A stretch of 64,000 bases of DNA from Hyphomicrobiaceae bacterium (GTDB lineage Bacteria; Pseudomonadota; Alphaproteobacteria; Rhizobiales; Hyphomicrobiaceae): contig JAEUMD010000011.1 in assembly GCA_016793635.1 (NCBI GenBank), positions 248,001 through 312,000 of the forward strand, read 5' to 3'. Each line of letters begins with the position of its first letter. Position 1 is the stretch's first letter. Below are positions 46,087 to 59,096 of the stretch, in pieces. The position numbers were made by a program, and so were the translations under genes. Under the pieces are notes generated by a model. It worked only from the letters and a program-made list of their open reading frames with translations, did no database searches and was not told the origin of the DNA.

Positions 46087-47214
46087 TCAACGCCGCTGCC
46101 CTTTGGACAATCGCCGCTCCAGGGCCTGCGAGTAGCGCGACATCCCGAAACAAAAAGCCCAAAAAATCGCGCCGGCGAACACGTAGCCGGTCATCGGTGT
46201 CGAAGGCGAGAACCACTTGGCATCCGAGGCGATCGACTGCTGCACGATGCCGAGCAGGTCGAACAGCCCGATGATGAGCACGAGGCTCGTATCCTTGAAG
46301 AGCGCGATCGATGAATTGACGATGCCGGGAATAACGAGTGTCAGTGCCTGCGGCAGAACGATCAGCCGCATCTTCTGCCAATAGGTCAGCCCCAGCGCAT
46401 CCGCCGCCTCGTACTGCCCACGCGGGATGGCTTGCAACCCACCTCGGATCACCTCGGCCAGATAGGCGCCCGAGAAGACCGCGACACCGATGAGCGCACG
46501 CATCAGCTTGTCGACGGTGACGCCGCTCGGCAAGAACAGCGGCAACATGACCGACGCCATGAACAGCATGGTGATGAGGGGCACGCCGCGCACGAGCTCG
46601 ATGAAGCCGATCGCCGTCCACCTCACCACCGGCAGATCGGAGCGACGCGCCAGCGCCAGCAGAATGGCGATGGGAAACGACGCGACGATGCCGACGATGG
46701 CGACGACCAGTGTCACCAAGAGCCCGCCCCAGCGCTCCGTCTCGACCAGTGGAAGGCCGAGCACGCCGCCGGACAGCAGCACATATCCGACGACCGGCAG
46801 GATCAGGAACGTATAGACCACCTGCCATCGCCGTCCCGGCAGATCTGGAATGGTGACGCCCGCGAGACCGATCGCCGTCAGCACGAACATGAGATCGACT
46901 CGCCACATCTCGCTCTCGGGATAGCGGCCGTAGATGAAGAGATCGAGCTTGTGGGCAATGAACGGCCAACACGCGCCAGTGCCGGGCTTGGAGCACGCGC
47001 GCCCATCCTCGCCCGTGAACACGGCGCGCAGCACGGCCCAATCGACGATGGCCGAGGCCAGATACCAAGCGATCCAGAGGCCGGCGAACGTCGCCAGAGT
47101 GTTGAAGGGCGAGGAGAAGAGATGCTTGCGCGCCCAAGCGACGACGCCCGCATCCGGCGAAGGCGGGGGCTGATGCGCACGGCCCGTCGGCGTTGTGCCC
47201 ATGTCTGTGCCCAT
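46087..47214 (-). CDS. aapM: General L-amino acid ABC transporter permease AapM
   Basis: Inner-membrane permease of a polar-amino-acid ABC importer. 375 residues with about eight helices. The HisM/GlnP core is LLVTLVVAIVGIVASFPIAI, and the EAA-type coupling loop is EADALGLTYWQKMRLIVLPQ in part (YEAADALGL...VLPQAL). The long N-terminal region with extra helices is typical of AapM/BztC. The ATG at 47214 has GGAG 6 nt upstream and is one base away from the aapQ stop. The operon runs aapP-J-Q-M. Confidence 0.93.
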   Translation of the reverse strand: MGTDMGTTPTGRAHQPPPSPDAGVVAWARKHLFSSPFNTLATFAGLWIAWYLASAIVDWAVLRAVFTGEDGRACSKPGTGACWPFIAHKLDLFIYGRYPESEMWRVDLMFVLTAIGLAGVTIPDLPGRRWQVVYTFLILPVVGYVLLSGGVLGLPLVETERWGGLLVTLVVAIVGIVASFPIAILLALARRSDLPVVRWTAIGFIELVRGVPLITMLFMASVMLPLFLPSGVTVDKLMRALIGVAVFSGAYLAEVIRGGLQAIPRGQYEAADALGLTYWQKMRLIVLPQALTLVIPGIVNSSIALFKDTSLVLIIGLFDLLGIVQQSIASDAKWFSPSTPMTGYVFAGAIFWAFCFGMSRYSQALERRLSKGQRR

Positions 47215-47215
47215 G

Positions 47216-48430
47216 TCAGCGCTCCACCAGCGCCATGCGCGCGTTGAACCAGTTCATCAGCAGCGACGTCGCGATGCTCAACACGAGGTAGACGGCCATG
47301 GTGATGAGGATGACCTCGATCGCCTGATTGGTCTGGTTGAGGATTGTGCCGGAGAAGACTGAGACGAGGTCGGGATAACCGATGGCGACAGCGAGCGACG
47401 AGTTCTTGGTGAGATTGAGATACTGGTTGGTGAGCGGCGGCACGATGATGCGCAAGGCCTGCGGCACGATGACGAGGCGCATTGCCTGCGCGCGTGAGAG
47501 GCCGAGAGCCGCCGCCGCTTCGGTCTGCCCCTTCGGTACGCCCTCTATGCCGCTGCGCACGTTCTCGGCGATGAAAGCGGCGGTATAGAGCGTCAGTCCC
47601 GTCGTCAGCGCGACGAGCTCCGGCAACAGCGTCAATCCGCCCGTGACGTTGAAGCGGCCGAGCGTCGGTGCTTCGAACGTGAACGGCATGCCCGCAACGG
47701 CATAGGCGGCGGCCGGCGCTCCGAGCAGGATGGCCACGGCCAGCGGAACGACCGGTGCGGTCCGCCCCGTCGCCAAGCGGTGACGTCTCGACCATATCGC
47801 AAGCGCCGCGACAAGCCCGAGACCGATCAGAACGGCAATGGCGAACGCATCGAACCCCGGCGCCATCAGCGGCTTCGGCACCGTCAAGCCGCGCACGTTG
47901 ATGTAGCTCGAAAAGGGAAGCACCACGCTGTTGCGCGGATCGGGCAAGCCCTTCAGCACGGCGAAGTAGATGGCGAACAGCATGAGGAGCGGCGGAATGT
48001 TGCGCAGCACCTCGATGTAGATGGCCGCCAGTGACGAGATCACGGCGTTGGACGAGAGCCGGGCGATGCCGACGGCAAAACCGATGAACGTTGCGAGCAC
48101 GATGCCGAGTCCGGCGACCAGCAGCGTGTTGGTAAGGCCGACAAGGAATGCGCGGCCGTAGGTCATCGTGTTGGAATAGGCGATGAGACGCTGCGAGATG
48201 TCGAAGCCGGCCGTGCGCTCGAGAAAGCCGAACCCCGAAGCGATCTGCTGGCGGGCTAGATTGTCGGTGACGTTGGAGACGATCTCGTAGGCGAACGCGA
48301 CGATCGCAACGACCAGCACCGCCTGCAAGGCGATCCCGCGCACGCGCGGATCGAATACGAGGCTCGCGAGGCGCTCGCGCCATGCGCCTGGCCGGGCCTC
48401 GCGCGCAGCGTCGCTCTCACCTCTTGCCAT
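47216..48430 (-). CDS. aapQ: General L-amino acid ABC transporter permease AapQ
   Basis: Partner permease, 404 residues from the ATG at 48430 (GAGGG upstream). It has an AapQ-specific periplasmic loop (FLERTAGFDISQRLIAYS), the core FLVGLTNTLLVAGLGIVLAT and the coupling loop EAAAALGLSRAQAMRLVIVP. The middle insertion with additional helices (about 185-260) is expected for AapQ/BztB. Start is 11 bp after the aapJ stop. Confidence 0.94.
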   Translation of the reverse strand: MARGESDAAREARPGAWRERLASLVFDPRVRGIALQAVLVVAIVAFAYEIVSNVTDNLARQQIASGFGFLERTAGFDISQRLIAYSNTMTYGRAFLVGLTNTLLVAGLGIVLATFIGFAVGIARLSSNAVISSLAAIYIEVLRNIPPLLMLFAIYFAVLKGLPDPRNSVVLPFSSYINVRGLTVPKPLMAPGFDAFAIAVLIGLGLVAALAIWSRRHRLATGRTAPVVPLAVAILLGAPAAAYAVAGMPFTFEAPTLGRFNVTGGLTLLPELVALTTGLTLYTAAFIAENVRSGIEGVPKGQTEAAAALGLSRAQAMRLVIVPQALRIIVPPLTNQYLNLTKNSSLAVAIGYPDLVSVFSGTILNQTNQAIEVILITMAVYLVLSIATSLLMNWFNARMALVER

Positions 48431-48441
48431 GTGCCGAACCC

Positions 48442-49467
48442 TCAGCGGATGGGCGGCGCGTATTGCAGGCCACCCTCGGTCCACAGCGCGTTGAGGCCGC
48501 GCCCGATCTTGAGCCGCGATCCCTGACCAACGTTACGCTCGAACATCTCGCCGTAGTTGCCGACCTGCTTCAGAGCTTGCAGCGCCCAATCGTTGTCGAG
48601 GCCGATGCCCTTGCCGAATTCGCCCTCCTTGCCGAGTAGTCGCAAGATGTCCGGGTTGGTTGATTCGAGCATCTGGTCGACGTTCTTCGAGGAGATGCCA
48701 GCTTCCTCCGCGTTGATCATCGCGAACAGCACCCAGCGGACGATGTTGGCCCATTGCGCGTCGCCCTGGCGCACGGCGGGACCGAGCGGCTCCTTGGAGA
48801 TGACATCGGGAAGCACGACGTGTTCCTCGGAGTTGCCGAGGGTGAGGCGCACGCCATAGAGCTGCGACACGTCGGAGGTGAATACGTCGCATCGTCCGGC
48901 GTTGTAGGCGGCGATCGTCTCGGGCAGTTTCTCGAAGACCACCGGCTTGTAATCGAGCCCGTTGCGGCGGAAGTAGTCGGCGACGTTGAGTTCGGTCGTC
49001 GTGCCGGTCTGCACGCAGACGCTGGCGCCGGAGAGTTCTTTGGCCGCGGCGACCTTCAGGTCCTTTTTCACCATGAAGCCCTGGCCATCGTAGTAGAGCA
49101 CACCGGTGAAGGTCATGCCGGCGGACGTATCGCGGCTCATCGTCCACGTCGTATTGCGAGAGAGGAGATCGATCTCGCCCGATTGCAGCGCGGTGAAACG
49201 TTCCTTTGCGGTGAGCGGTACGAATTTGACCTTGCCCGCGTCCTTCAACACCGCCGCTGCGACAGAGCGGCAGAAATCGACGTCGAGCCCGGTCCAGTTG
49301 CCCTTGTCGTCCGGCGCGCTGAAGCCGGCTATTCCAGTGTTCACACCACAAACGAGTTGGCCGCGGTCGCGAACCTTCTGCAACGTTCCCTGCGAGAAGG
49401 CCGCAGTCGGAGTTGCGAGCATCGCGGCGGCGGCGGTGACGACCACGGCTTTGAGAGAGGGGATCAT
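48442..49467 (-). CDS. aapJ: General L-amino acid ABC transporter substrate-binding protein AapJ
   Basis: Periplasmic binding protein for a broad range of L-amino acids. 341 residues from the ATG at 49467 (AGGAG 7 nt upstream); the longer frame upstream is spurious. Signal peptide VVVTAAAAMLATPTAAFSQG. Mature protein begins TLQKVRDRGQLVCGVNTG; SBP_bac_3 features include GLDVDFCRSVAAAVL, LSRNTTWTMSRDT and VQTGTTTELNVADYF. Two cysteine pairs fit the AapJ pattern. Confidence 0.95.
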   Translation of the reverse strand: MIPSLKAVVVTAAAAMLATPTAAFSQGTLQKVRDRGQLVCGVNTGIAGFSAPDDKGNWTGLDVDFCRSVAAAVLKDAGKVKFVPLTAKERFTALQSGEIDLLSRNTTWTMSRDTSAGMTFTGVLYYDGQGFMVKKDLKVAAAKELSGASVCVQTGTTTELNVADYFRRNGLDYKPVVFEKLPETIAAYNAGRCDVFTSDVSQLYGVRLTLGNSEEHVVLPDVISKEPLGPAVRQGDAQWANIVRWVLFAMINAEEAGISSKNVDQMLESTNPDILRLLGKEGEFGKGIGLDNDWALQALKQVGNYGEMFERNVGQGSRLKIGRGLNALWTEGGLQYAPPIR

Positions 49468-49549
49468 GGGTACGCTCCTGCTGGGCTTTATCTCAGGATT
49501 GTCCTGAGCGGCACCGCGCTGCACTTCGCTCGGCACCGTGCGATTGACG

Positions 49550-50344
49550 TCAATGGTCAAGGATCTGCGACAGGAACTGGCGCGTGCGCTCCGATCTCGG
49601 ATTCGAGAAGAACTCCTCAGGCGGCGCGTCCTCCACGATCTCGCCCTCGTCCATGAACACCACGCGATCCGCGACGGCGCGGGCAAACCCCATTTCGTGC
49701 GTGACGACCATCATCGTCATGCCCTGCTCGGCGAGTTCGCTCATCACCTCGAGCACTTCCTTCACCATCTCGGGATCGAGTGCGGATGTCGGCTCGTCGA
49801 ACAACATGATGCGCGGATTCATGCACAATGCCCGCGCTATGGCCGCGCGCTGCTGCTGTCCGCCGGAAAGCTGCCCCGGATACTTCATGGCCTGCTCGGA
49901 AATCTTGACGCGCGCGAGCAACGCCAACGCATTACGCTCGGCCTCGGCGCGCGGCAGGCGGCGTACCCACTGCGGTGCCAGGCAGAGATTGTCGAGCACG
50001 GTGAGATGCGGGAAGAGATTGAACGATTGGAACACCATGCCGACCTCGGATCGGATCTTCTCGATCCGCCTCAGATCGCTGGTCAGCTCCTCGCCCTCGA
50101 CCCAAATTGTACCCGACCGGTGCTCCTCGAGCCGGTTGATGCAGCGGATGAGTGTCGATTTCCCCGAGCCCGACGGTCCACACACGACGATCCTCTCGCC
50201 ACGATGGACCTCCAGGTCCACCTCGCGCAGAACCTGAAAATCGCCGTACCACTTGCTCACCTTGCGCAGCTCGATGGCGAGGCTGCCGGTTGGCGTCGCG
50301 GGCCGATCATCGACCGATGCGGAGAGGCGGCCGGGAGGTCTCAT
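49550..50344 (-). CDS. aapP: General L-amino acid ABC transporter ATP-binding protein AapP
   Basis: ATPase of the amino-acid importer. 264 residues from the ATG at 50344. Walker [10 protein letters not shown] (56-64), Q-loop [13 protein letters not shown], signature [15 protein letters not shown], Walker [13 protein letters not shown] and H-loop VVTHEMGFA. It is first in the operon here, 82 bp ahead of aapJ, whereas the rhizobial aap operon is classically J-Q-M-P. The long frame upstream to 50629 is not conserved. Confidence 0.94.
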   Translation of the reverse strand: MRPPGRLSASVDDRPATPTGSLAIELRKVSKWYGDFQVLREVDLEVHRGERIVVCGPSGSGKSTLIRCINRLEEHRSGTIWVEGEELTSDLRRIEKIRSEVGMVFQSFNLFPHLTVLDNLCLAPQWVRRLPRAEAERNALALLARVKISEQAMKYPGQLSGGQQQRAAIARALCMNPRIMLFDEPTSALDPEMVKEVLEVMSELAEQGMTMMVVTHEMGFARAVADRVVFMDEGEIVEDAPPEEFFSNPRSERTRQFLSQILDH

Positions 50345-50772
50345 GGCGCTTTCGGCGTGATCGGAAAAGGGATGGGGAACCTCCTTGTCGTTCCGTGGTC
50401 GTGGCGATCGATTTGCATGACGATGTACCCGCCCGAGCGGTTGTGGCCGAGCACTACCCGGCAGCCGGGCCACGTGTCGCTCGGCGACCCCGCGTCTCGG
50501 GCTCGAAAAGTATGGCCCAGCGTGTCCGGGCGCGCAATCTTTGCACGCCTGATCGAAACCGCACGCGCGGCGGCGTGGCCCGCAGGCGCTGTCACGCCGA
50601 TTGTAGCCTCCCCGCCTCTTGAACGGCACCGTCGCGGCCCTAAATCTAGTGATGCACCGGCCTCACGAGAGGCGGTGCGGCCACCGCTCGGCCCACCACT
50701 GGAAGCCGGCCCGATCTAGGGGGCGTCCATGGGCGAGCACACCACATGTCGCTTCCTAGAGGAGGATATGTC
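50345..50772. other. Divergent region between aapP and the small heat-shock gene
   Basis: No gene. The right part holds the sigma-32-like promoter and the ROSE-like leader of the Hsp20 gene. The left part contains no clear control element for aapP. Confidence 0.5.
50618..50645 (+). promoter_or_regulatory. Sigma-32 (RpoH)-like promoter for the hsp20 gene
   Basis: CTTGAA (50618-50623) and CCCTAAAT (50638-50645), 14 nt apart, match the RpoH consensus CTTGAA...CCCATNT closely. Transcription would start near 50652, giving a leader of about 120 nt that contains the ROSE-like thermometer. Confidence 0.65.
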
Positions 50773-50775
50773 ATG
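50651..50775 (+). ncRNA. ROSE-like RNA thermometer in the hsp20 leader
   Basis: Rhizobial small heat-shock genes are repressed at low temperature by ROSE elements that sequester the ribosome site. Here the first hairpin is GCACCG/CGGTGC with CCTC/GAGG inside (50654-50678). The last hairpin pairs CTTCCT with AGGAGG (the Shine-Dalgarno, 50760-50765 region), and outer ACAT pairs with ATGT near the start codon. The CGCTTCCT-N2-AGGAGGATA layout matches the conserved ROSE 3' end. Confidence 0.65.
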
Positions 50776-51234
50776 CGACATTTCGATTTTGCGCCGCTCT
50801 ATCGCTCGACCATCGGCTTCGACCGCATGGCCCAGTTGCTCGACAACATCGGCGGCGCTGATGAGACCACCTACCCGCCCTACAATATCGAGCGTCTCGG
50901 CGATAACGAGTACCGCATTACCATGGCCGTCGCCGGCTTCGGCGAGACCGACCTCAAGATCGAGGTCAAGGAGAGCGCGCTGACCGTTCGCGGCGACAAG
51001 GGCGCCGACGACCAGAGCCGCCAGTTCCTTCATCGCGGCATCGCCGCCCGCGCCTTCGAGCGCCGCTTCCAGCTCGCCGACTATGTCGAGGTCAAGGGAG
51101 CTGAGCTTAAAGACGGGCTTCTGCACGTCGATCTCGTGCGCAATATTCCCGATCGAATGAAGCCGCGGGTCATTCCAGTCGGCGTGAAAACCGTCGATCA
51201 GGGAGTTGGCCAGCCGAAGCAGTTGGCGGGCTGA
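50773..51234 (+). CDS. Small heat-shock protein, Hsp20/IbpA family
   Basis: ATP-independent chaperone that holds unfolding proteins. 153 residues, starting MRHFDFAPLYRSTIGFDRM. The alpha-crystallin domain (about 38-130) has YPPYNIERLGDNEYRITMAV, LTVRGDK and the terminal A-x-L-x-DGLLHV motif (GAELKDGLLHVDLV). The C-terminal tail has an I-x-V-type anchor (RVIPV). The ATG at 50773 lies 6 nt after GGAGGA. Control by sigma-32 and a ROSE-like RNA thermometer is suggested by the leader. A terminator follows. Confidence 0.94.
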   Translation: MRHFDFAPLYRSTIGFDRMAQLLDNIGGADETTYPPYNIERLGDNEYRITMAVAGFGETDLKIEVKESALTVRGDKGADDQSRQFLHRGIAARAFERRFQLADYVEVKGAELKDGLLHVDLVRNIPDRMKPRVIPVGVKTVDQGVGQPKQLAG

Positions 51235-51306
51235 TCTCGAAGCCGTCACCTTGTTTTTTCATTCGGCACCATCGCATCTCCCTCCCCCCGTGCGATGGAG
51301 CGCCGG

Positions 51307-51370
51307 GCGCCGGGTAACTCCCGGCGCACTACCTCGGCGGACGCCCCGCGGCGTCCGCCTTTTTCTTTTT
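51307..51370 (+). terminator. Terminator of the hsp20 gene (two hairpins and T-tract)
   Basis: GCGCCGGG (51307-51314) pairs with CCCGGCGC (51320-51327). A second, stronger hairpin GGCGGACGCC (51336-51345) / GGCGTCCGCC (51350-51359) is followed by TTTTT, C, TTTTT. The second one is the intrinsic terminator. Confidence 0.93.
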
Positions 51371-51910
51371 GTCCTTTCACCGGCCCAGTTCCACGAGCGG
51401 ACCAGCGGCGGCGTTGCCCGCCGGGGGTCTTGTGCGACAATTGGAAATCTGTCATGTTCCCGGCAAAAGGACAGCATTGCTGACCTTTGTCTTGAATTCC
51501 GCGCGATCTGAATGGCCCGCTGGAGCAATTCCCGGCCGCTCCCAGATTGCGATCGAGTGGGCTCCGGACTTCTGCTCCGGACGATCGAGGAGACCGCGAG
51601 CGTGCCCGAGGTGGCGGTGACGACTGAGCGCTGGCCGACGACCCGCCGGGGTAGCGGGCAAGGGCTCGCGTTTGCCCGCTCCAACGCGCCGCCCGGCGCC
51701 GTTGACCGCCCCTGCGATGGCACATTCGCGCCGGGACACATGACACCTGCACGAAAACGTTGCGGGTTGCCTGCCTGACTGGCAGCAGTTGCCTGGTGAA
51801 CGGGCCTCGCACGGCTTGCTTACCCCGCTCAAAGGCCCGATGATCCGGGCGCCCCCCGACTTCCACGACATTTTCGTCGCACCCACATCGCCGGCACGCA
51901 AGGACGACAC
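51371..51910. other. 540-bp gap upstream of gltB
   Basis: No convincing gene. Open frames are shadows. The gltB ribosome site (AAGGAC, about 6 nt before the ATG) is at the right end. I looked for sigma-54 and NtrC motifs and found none with correct spacing. Confidence 0.45.
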
Positions 51911-56656
<4,746 letters not shown>

Positions 56657-56659
56657 GCG

Positions 56660-57013
56660 ATGCAGAACGGCTTCGCCGCTACGCCCGAGCCGCCATACTT
56701 CGCCGTCATCTTCACCTCGCAGCGACGTGAAGATGACGGCGGCTATGCGGCGATGGCAGAGACGATGATGGAACTGGCCAGCCGACGCGACGGCTTTCTC
56801 GGCGCCGAAAGCGCCCGCGACGAAAGCGGTTTCGGCATCACGACCTCCTATTGGCGTGACGAAGACAGCATCGCCGCGTGGAAAGCCGAAGCACGCCACC
56901 TCGAAGCGCAGCGGCTGGGCAAGTTGCGCTGGTATGAACACTACGAATTGCGGGTGGCACGGGTCGAGCGCGCTTACGCGGGACCAGCCGGTCGCGATAC
57001 CGCCGCGACCTGA
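56660..57013 (+). CDS. Antibiotic-biosynthesis-monooxygenase (ABM)-like protein
   Basis: 117 residues, ferredoxin-like ABM fold: [10 protein letters not shown], then [20 protein letters not shown] and [19 protein letters not shown], ending [20 protein letters not shown]. Such proteins range from heme oxygenases to quinol monooxygenases and many have no assigned activity. It starts 3 bp after gltB and ends 62 bp before gltD, so it is an in-operon insertion between the two glutamate synthase subunits. A link to GOGAT is not established. Confidence 0.85.
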   Translation: MQNGFAATPEPPYFAVIFTSQRREDDGGYAAMAETMMELASRRDGFLGAESARDESGFGITTSYWRDEDSIAAWKAEARHLEAQRLGKLRWYEHYELRVARVERAYAGPAGRDTAAT

Positions 57014-57075
57014 GGACCGACACGACGAACACTGTTGACCCGCAACGGGCTGAATTGCAGGACGGGACGAAGACT

Positions 57076-58515
57076 ATGGGCAAGCCAACAGGATTTCTCG
57101 AGATCGAGCGCGCCGAGCGCAAATATGCGCCCGTCGACGAGCGCCTGAAGCACTATAAGGAGTTCGTGACGCCGCTCTCGGAGGGTGACACGCGCAAGCA
57201 GGCTGCCCGCTGCATGGATTGCGGCATTCCGTTCTGTCACAACGGCTGCCCGGTCAACAACCAGATCCCCGACTGGAACGACCTCGTCTACGAAGGCGAG
57301 TGGAAGACGGCCGCGCAGAACTTGCACTCCACCAACAACTTCCCCGAGATCACGGGACGCATCTGCCCGGCACCGTGCGAGGCGGCGTGCACCCTGAACA
57401 TCGAGGATACGCCGGTCGCTATCAAGACGATCGAGTGCGCCATCGCCGATCGCGCCTTCGACGAGGGCTGGATCGCGCCGCAGAAGCCGGAGGCGAAAAC
57501 CGGCAAGAAAATCGCCATCGTCGGCTCGGGCCCCGCCGGCCTCGCCGCCGCGCAGCAGCTCGCCCGCGCTGGACACGAGGTGCACGTCTACGAGAAGAAC
57601 GCGCGTCCGGGCGGCCTGCTGGTGTACGGCATTCCCGACTTCAAGATGGAGAAGTCCGTCGTTGCTCGCCGCGTGAAGCAGATGGAGGCCGAAGGCGTTC
57701 GCTTCCACTGCAATACCCACATCGGCAAGGATGTGACCTCGGCCGAACTCGAGGCCAGCCACGATGCGCTTCTTCTCGCCATCGGCTCGGAGAAGCCGTT
57801 CGACTTCTTCTCCAACGCACCGGGCCGGGGCCTCGACGGCATCCACTTCGCCATGGACTTCCTGCCGCAGCAGAACCGCCGCGTCGCCGGCGAGGCGCTG
57901 GCCCCTTCCACCTACGAGATCAGCGCCAAGGACAAGCACGTCATCGTCATCGGCGGTGGTGATACCGGCTCAGACTGCATCGGCACCTCGCTGCGTCAGG
58001 GCGCCAAATCCGTCACCCAGCTCGAAATCATGCCGAAGCCGCCGGTGAAGGAGAACAAGGCTCTCAACTGGCCGAACTGGCCGGTGAAGTTGCGCGTCTC
58101 GACCAGCCAGGCCGAAGGCGCCGTCACCGAGTATTCGATCTCGACGACGGGGTTCTCGGGAGAGGACGGCAAGGTTCGGCGGCTCCGCTACACGCGACTC
58201 GACGCACAGATGAAGCCGGTTGCTGGCACCGAGGGCGAATTCGACGCCGACCTTGTGCTGCTGGCGATGGGCTTCTCGGGACCGGTCGAGACGGAGATCG
58301 TCGCCGAGCTCGGGCTGCCTATCGTGCCGCGCGGGCGCTTCAAGGGCGTCGACGGTGACGAGCAGGACTACAAGGTTCCCGGCCGTGAGAAAGTGTTCGT
58401 CGCGGGTGACGTGCGCCGCGGCCAGAGCCTCGTCGTTTGGGCGATCCGCGAAGGCCGCCAAGCGGCCCACGCGATCGACAAGGCGCTGATGGGATCGACG
58501 TTGCTGCCCCGCTGA
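57076..58515 (+). CDS. gltD: Glutamate synthase (NADPH) small subunit
   Basis: GOGAT beta subunit: oxidises NADPH and passes electrons through Fe-S and FAD to GltB. 479 residues from the ATG at 57076. N-terminal Fe-S cysteines in [17 protein letters not shown] and [12 protein letters not shown] site [25 protein letters not shown] site [16 protein letters not shown] and C-terminal [18 protein letters not shown] are intact. A TTG at 57055 would add 7 residues. A strong terminator follows. Confidence 0.97.
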   Translation: MGKPTGFLEIERAERKYAPVDERLKHYKEFVTPLSEGDTRKQAARCMDCGIPFCHNGCPVNNQIPDWNDLVYEGEWKTAAQNLHSTNNFPEITGRICPAPCEAACTLNIEDTPVAIKTIECAIADRAFDEGWIAPQKPEAKTGKKIAIVGSGPAGLAAAQQLARAGHEVHVYEKNARPGGLLVYGIPDFKMEKSVVARRVKQMEAEGVRFHCNTHIGKDVTSAELEASHDALLLAIGSEKPFDFFSNAPGRGLDGIHFAMDFLPQQNRRVAGEALAPSTYEISAKDKHVIVIGGGDTGSDCIGTSLRQGAKSVTQLEIMPKPPVKENKALNWPNWPVKLRVSTSQAEGAVTEYSISTTGFSGEDGKVRRLRYTRLDAQMKPVAGTEGEFDADLVLLAMGFSGPVETEIVAELGLPIVPRGRFKGVDGDEQDYKVPGREKVFVAGDVRRGQSLVVWAIREGRQAAHAIDKALMGSTLLPR

Positions 58516-58536
58516 CAGGGCATCACCGGCACATGA

Positions 58537-58571
58537 AAGAGCGCTGGCCTCGGGCCTAGCGCTCTTTTTTT
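58537..58571 (+). terminator. Intrinsic terminator after gltD
   Basis: AAGAGCGCT (58537-58545) pairs with AGCGCTCTT (58558-58566) with inner GGCC/GGCC-type pairing, followed by a T-run to 58571. Confidence 0.92.
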
Positions 58572-58585
58572 ACGCGCAACAATCT

Positions 58586-58599
58586 CTGATCTGGGTCAG
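58586..58599. promoter_or_regulatory. Degenerate FNR-like palindrome
   Basis: CTGATCTGGGTCAG keeps the inner TGAT-N4-GTCA core of an FNR/FixK box but has C/G at the outermost positions. It lies 151 bp upstream of the small membrane protein start at 58750. Weak on its own. Confidence 0.25.
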
Positions 58600-58749
58600 A
58601 ATAGCGCAGCGACAGCTCGCCCTCTGCCAACCCGCGCCGCGATCGGCAATTTCCTGACTGCGATCAGAAACCCGCCCCCGTTGGCCGCCCGGCAGAGGTG
58701 CCTCGGATCGCGCCATTCGATACTCGCAGTTCATAAGGATGCCAGCCAC

Positions 58750-58971
58750 ATGTCCTCGACGACCGACAAGCAGGAAGTTCTTCACGATAGCCACGGCGCT
58801 ACGCCGGGATCCGACACGAAGCTCGTCGTCGGCGTGTTGGCGGGGCTGATCGCCCTGCTCACGGTTCTCGGCTTCGCGATTGCAACTTACGGCTTCGGCG
58901 TCTTCATTACGACGATGCACGTACTGGTGGCACTCGCGTTCGCCTTCACGCTCACGCTCACGCGCGGCTGA
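58750..58971 (+). CDS. Small two-helix membrane protein of unknown function
   Basis: 73 residues from the ATG at 58750 with AAGGATG some 10 nt upstream. A hydrophilic N-terminus (SSTTDKQEVLHDSHGATPG) is followed by two closely spaced hydrophobic helices (about 24-44 and 48-68; LVVGVLAGLIALLTVLGFAI, then TTMHVLVALAFAFTL). No family was recognised; it is not a clear aa3-oxidase subunit IV. The FNR-like site upstream hints at low-oxygen control but is degenerate. Confidence 0.55.
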   Translation: MSSTTDKQEVLHDSHGATPGSDTKLVVGVLAGLIALLTVLGFAIATYGFGVFITTMHVLVALAFAFTLTLTRG

Positions 58972-59096
58972 AGCTGGGTTGGGGGTCCCTCCTGAGCGGG
59001 CCGGGCTCACGGCCGCCCGGCGCGACTCTCGGCACAGTTAGCGCTGCCTCGCGCACCGGAGCATTCCGAAAACGGTGTTACAGCGGGAAGGCGCGT

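Noticed and set aside
49541-49562. TTGACGTCAATGGTCAA at the end of aapP, resembling overlapping FNR half-sites
   Set aside because: Spacing is 0 or 7 nt instead of 4, and it lies at the 3' end of a gene.
51781-51830. Possible sigma-54 promoter upstream of gltB (TGGCAGCAGTTGC)
   Set aside because: GG and GC are 8 nt apart rather than the required 10, and no NtrC site was found.
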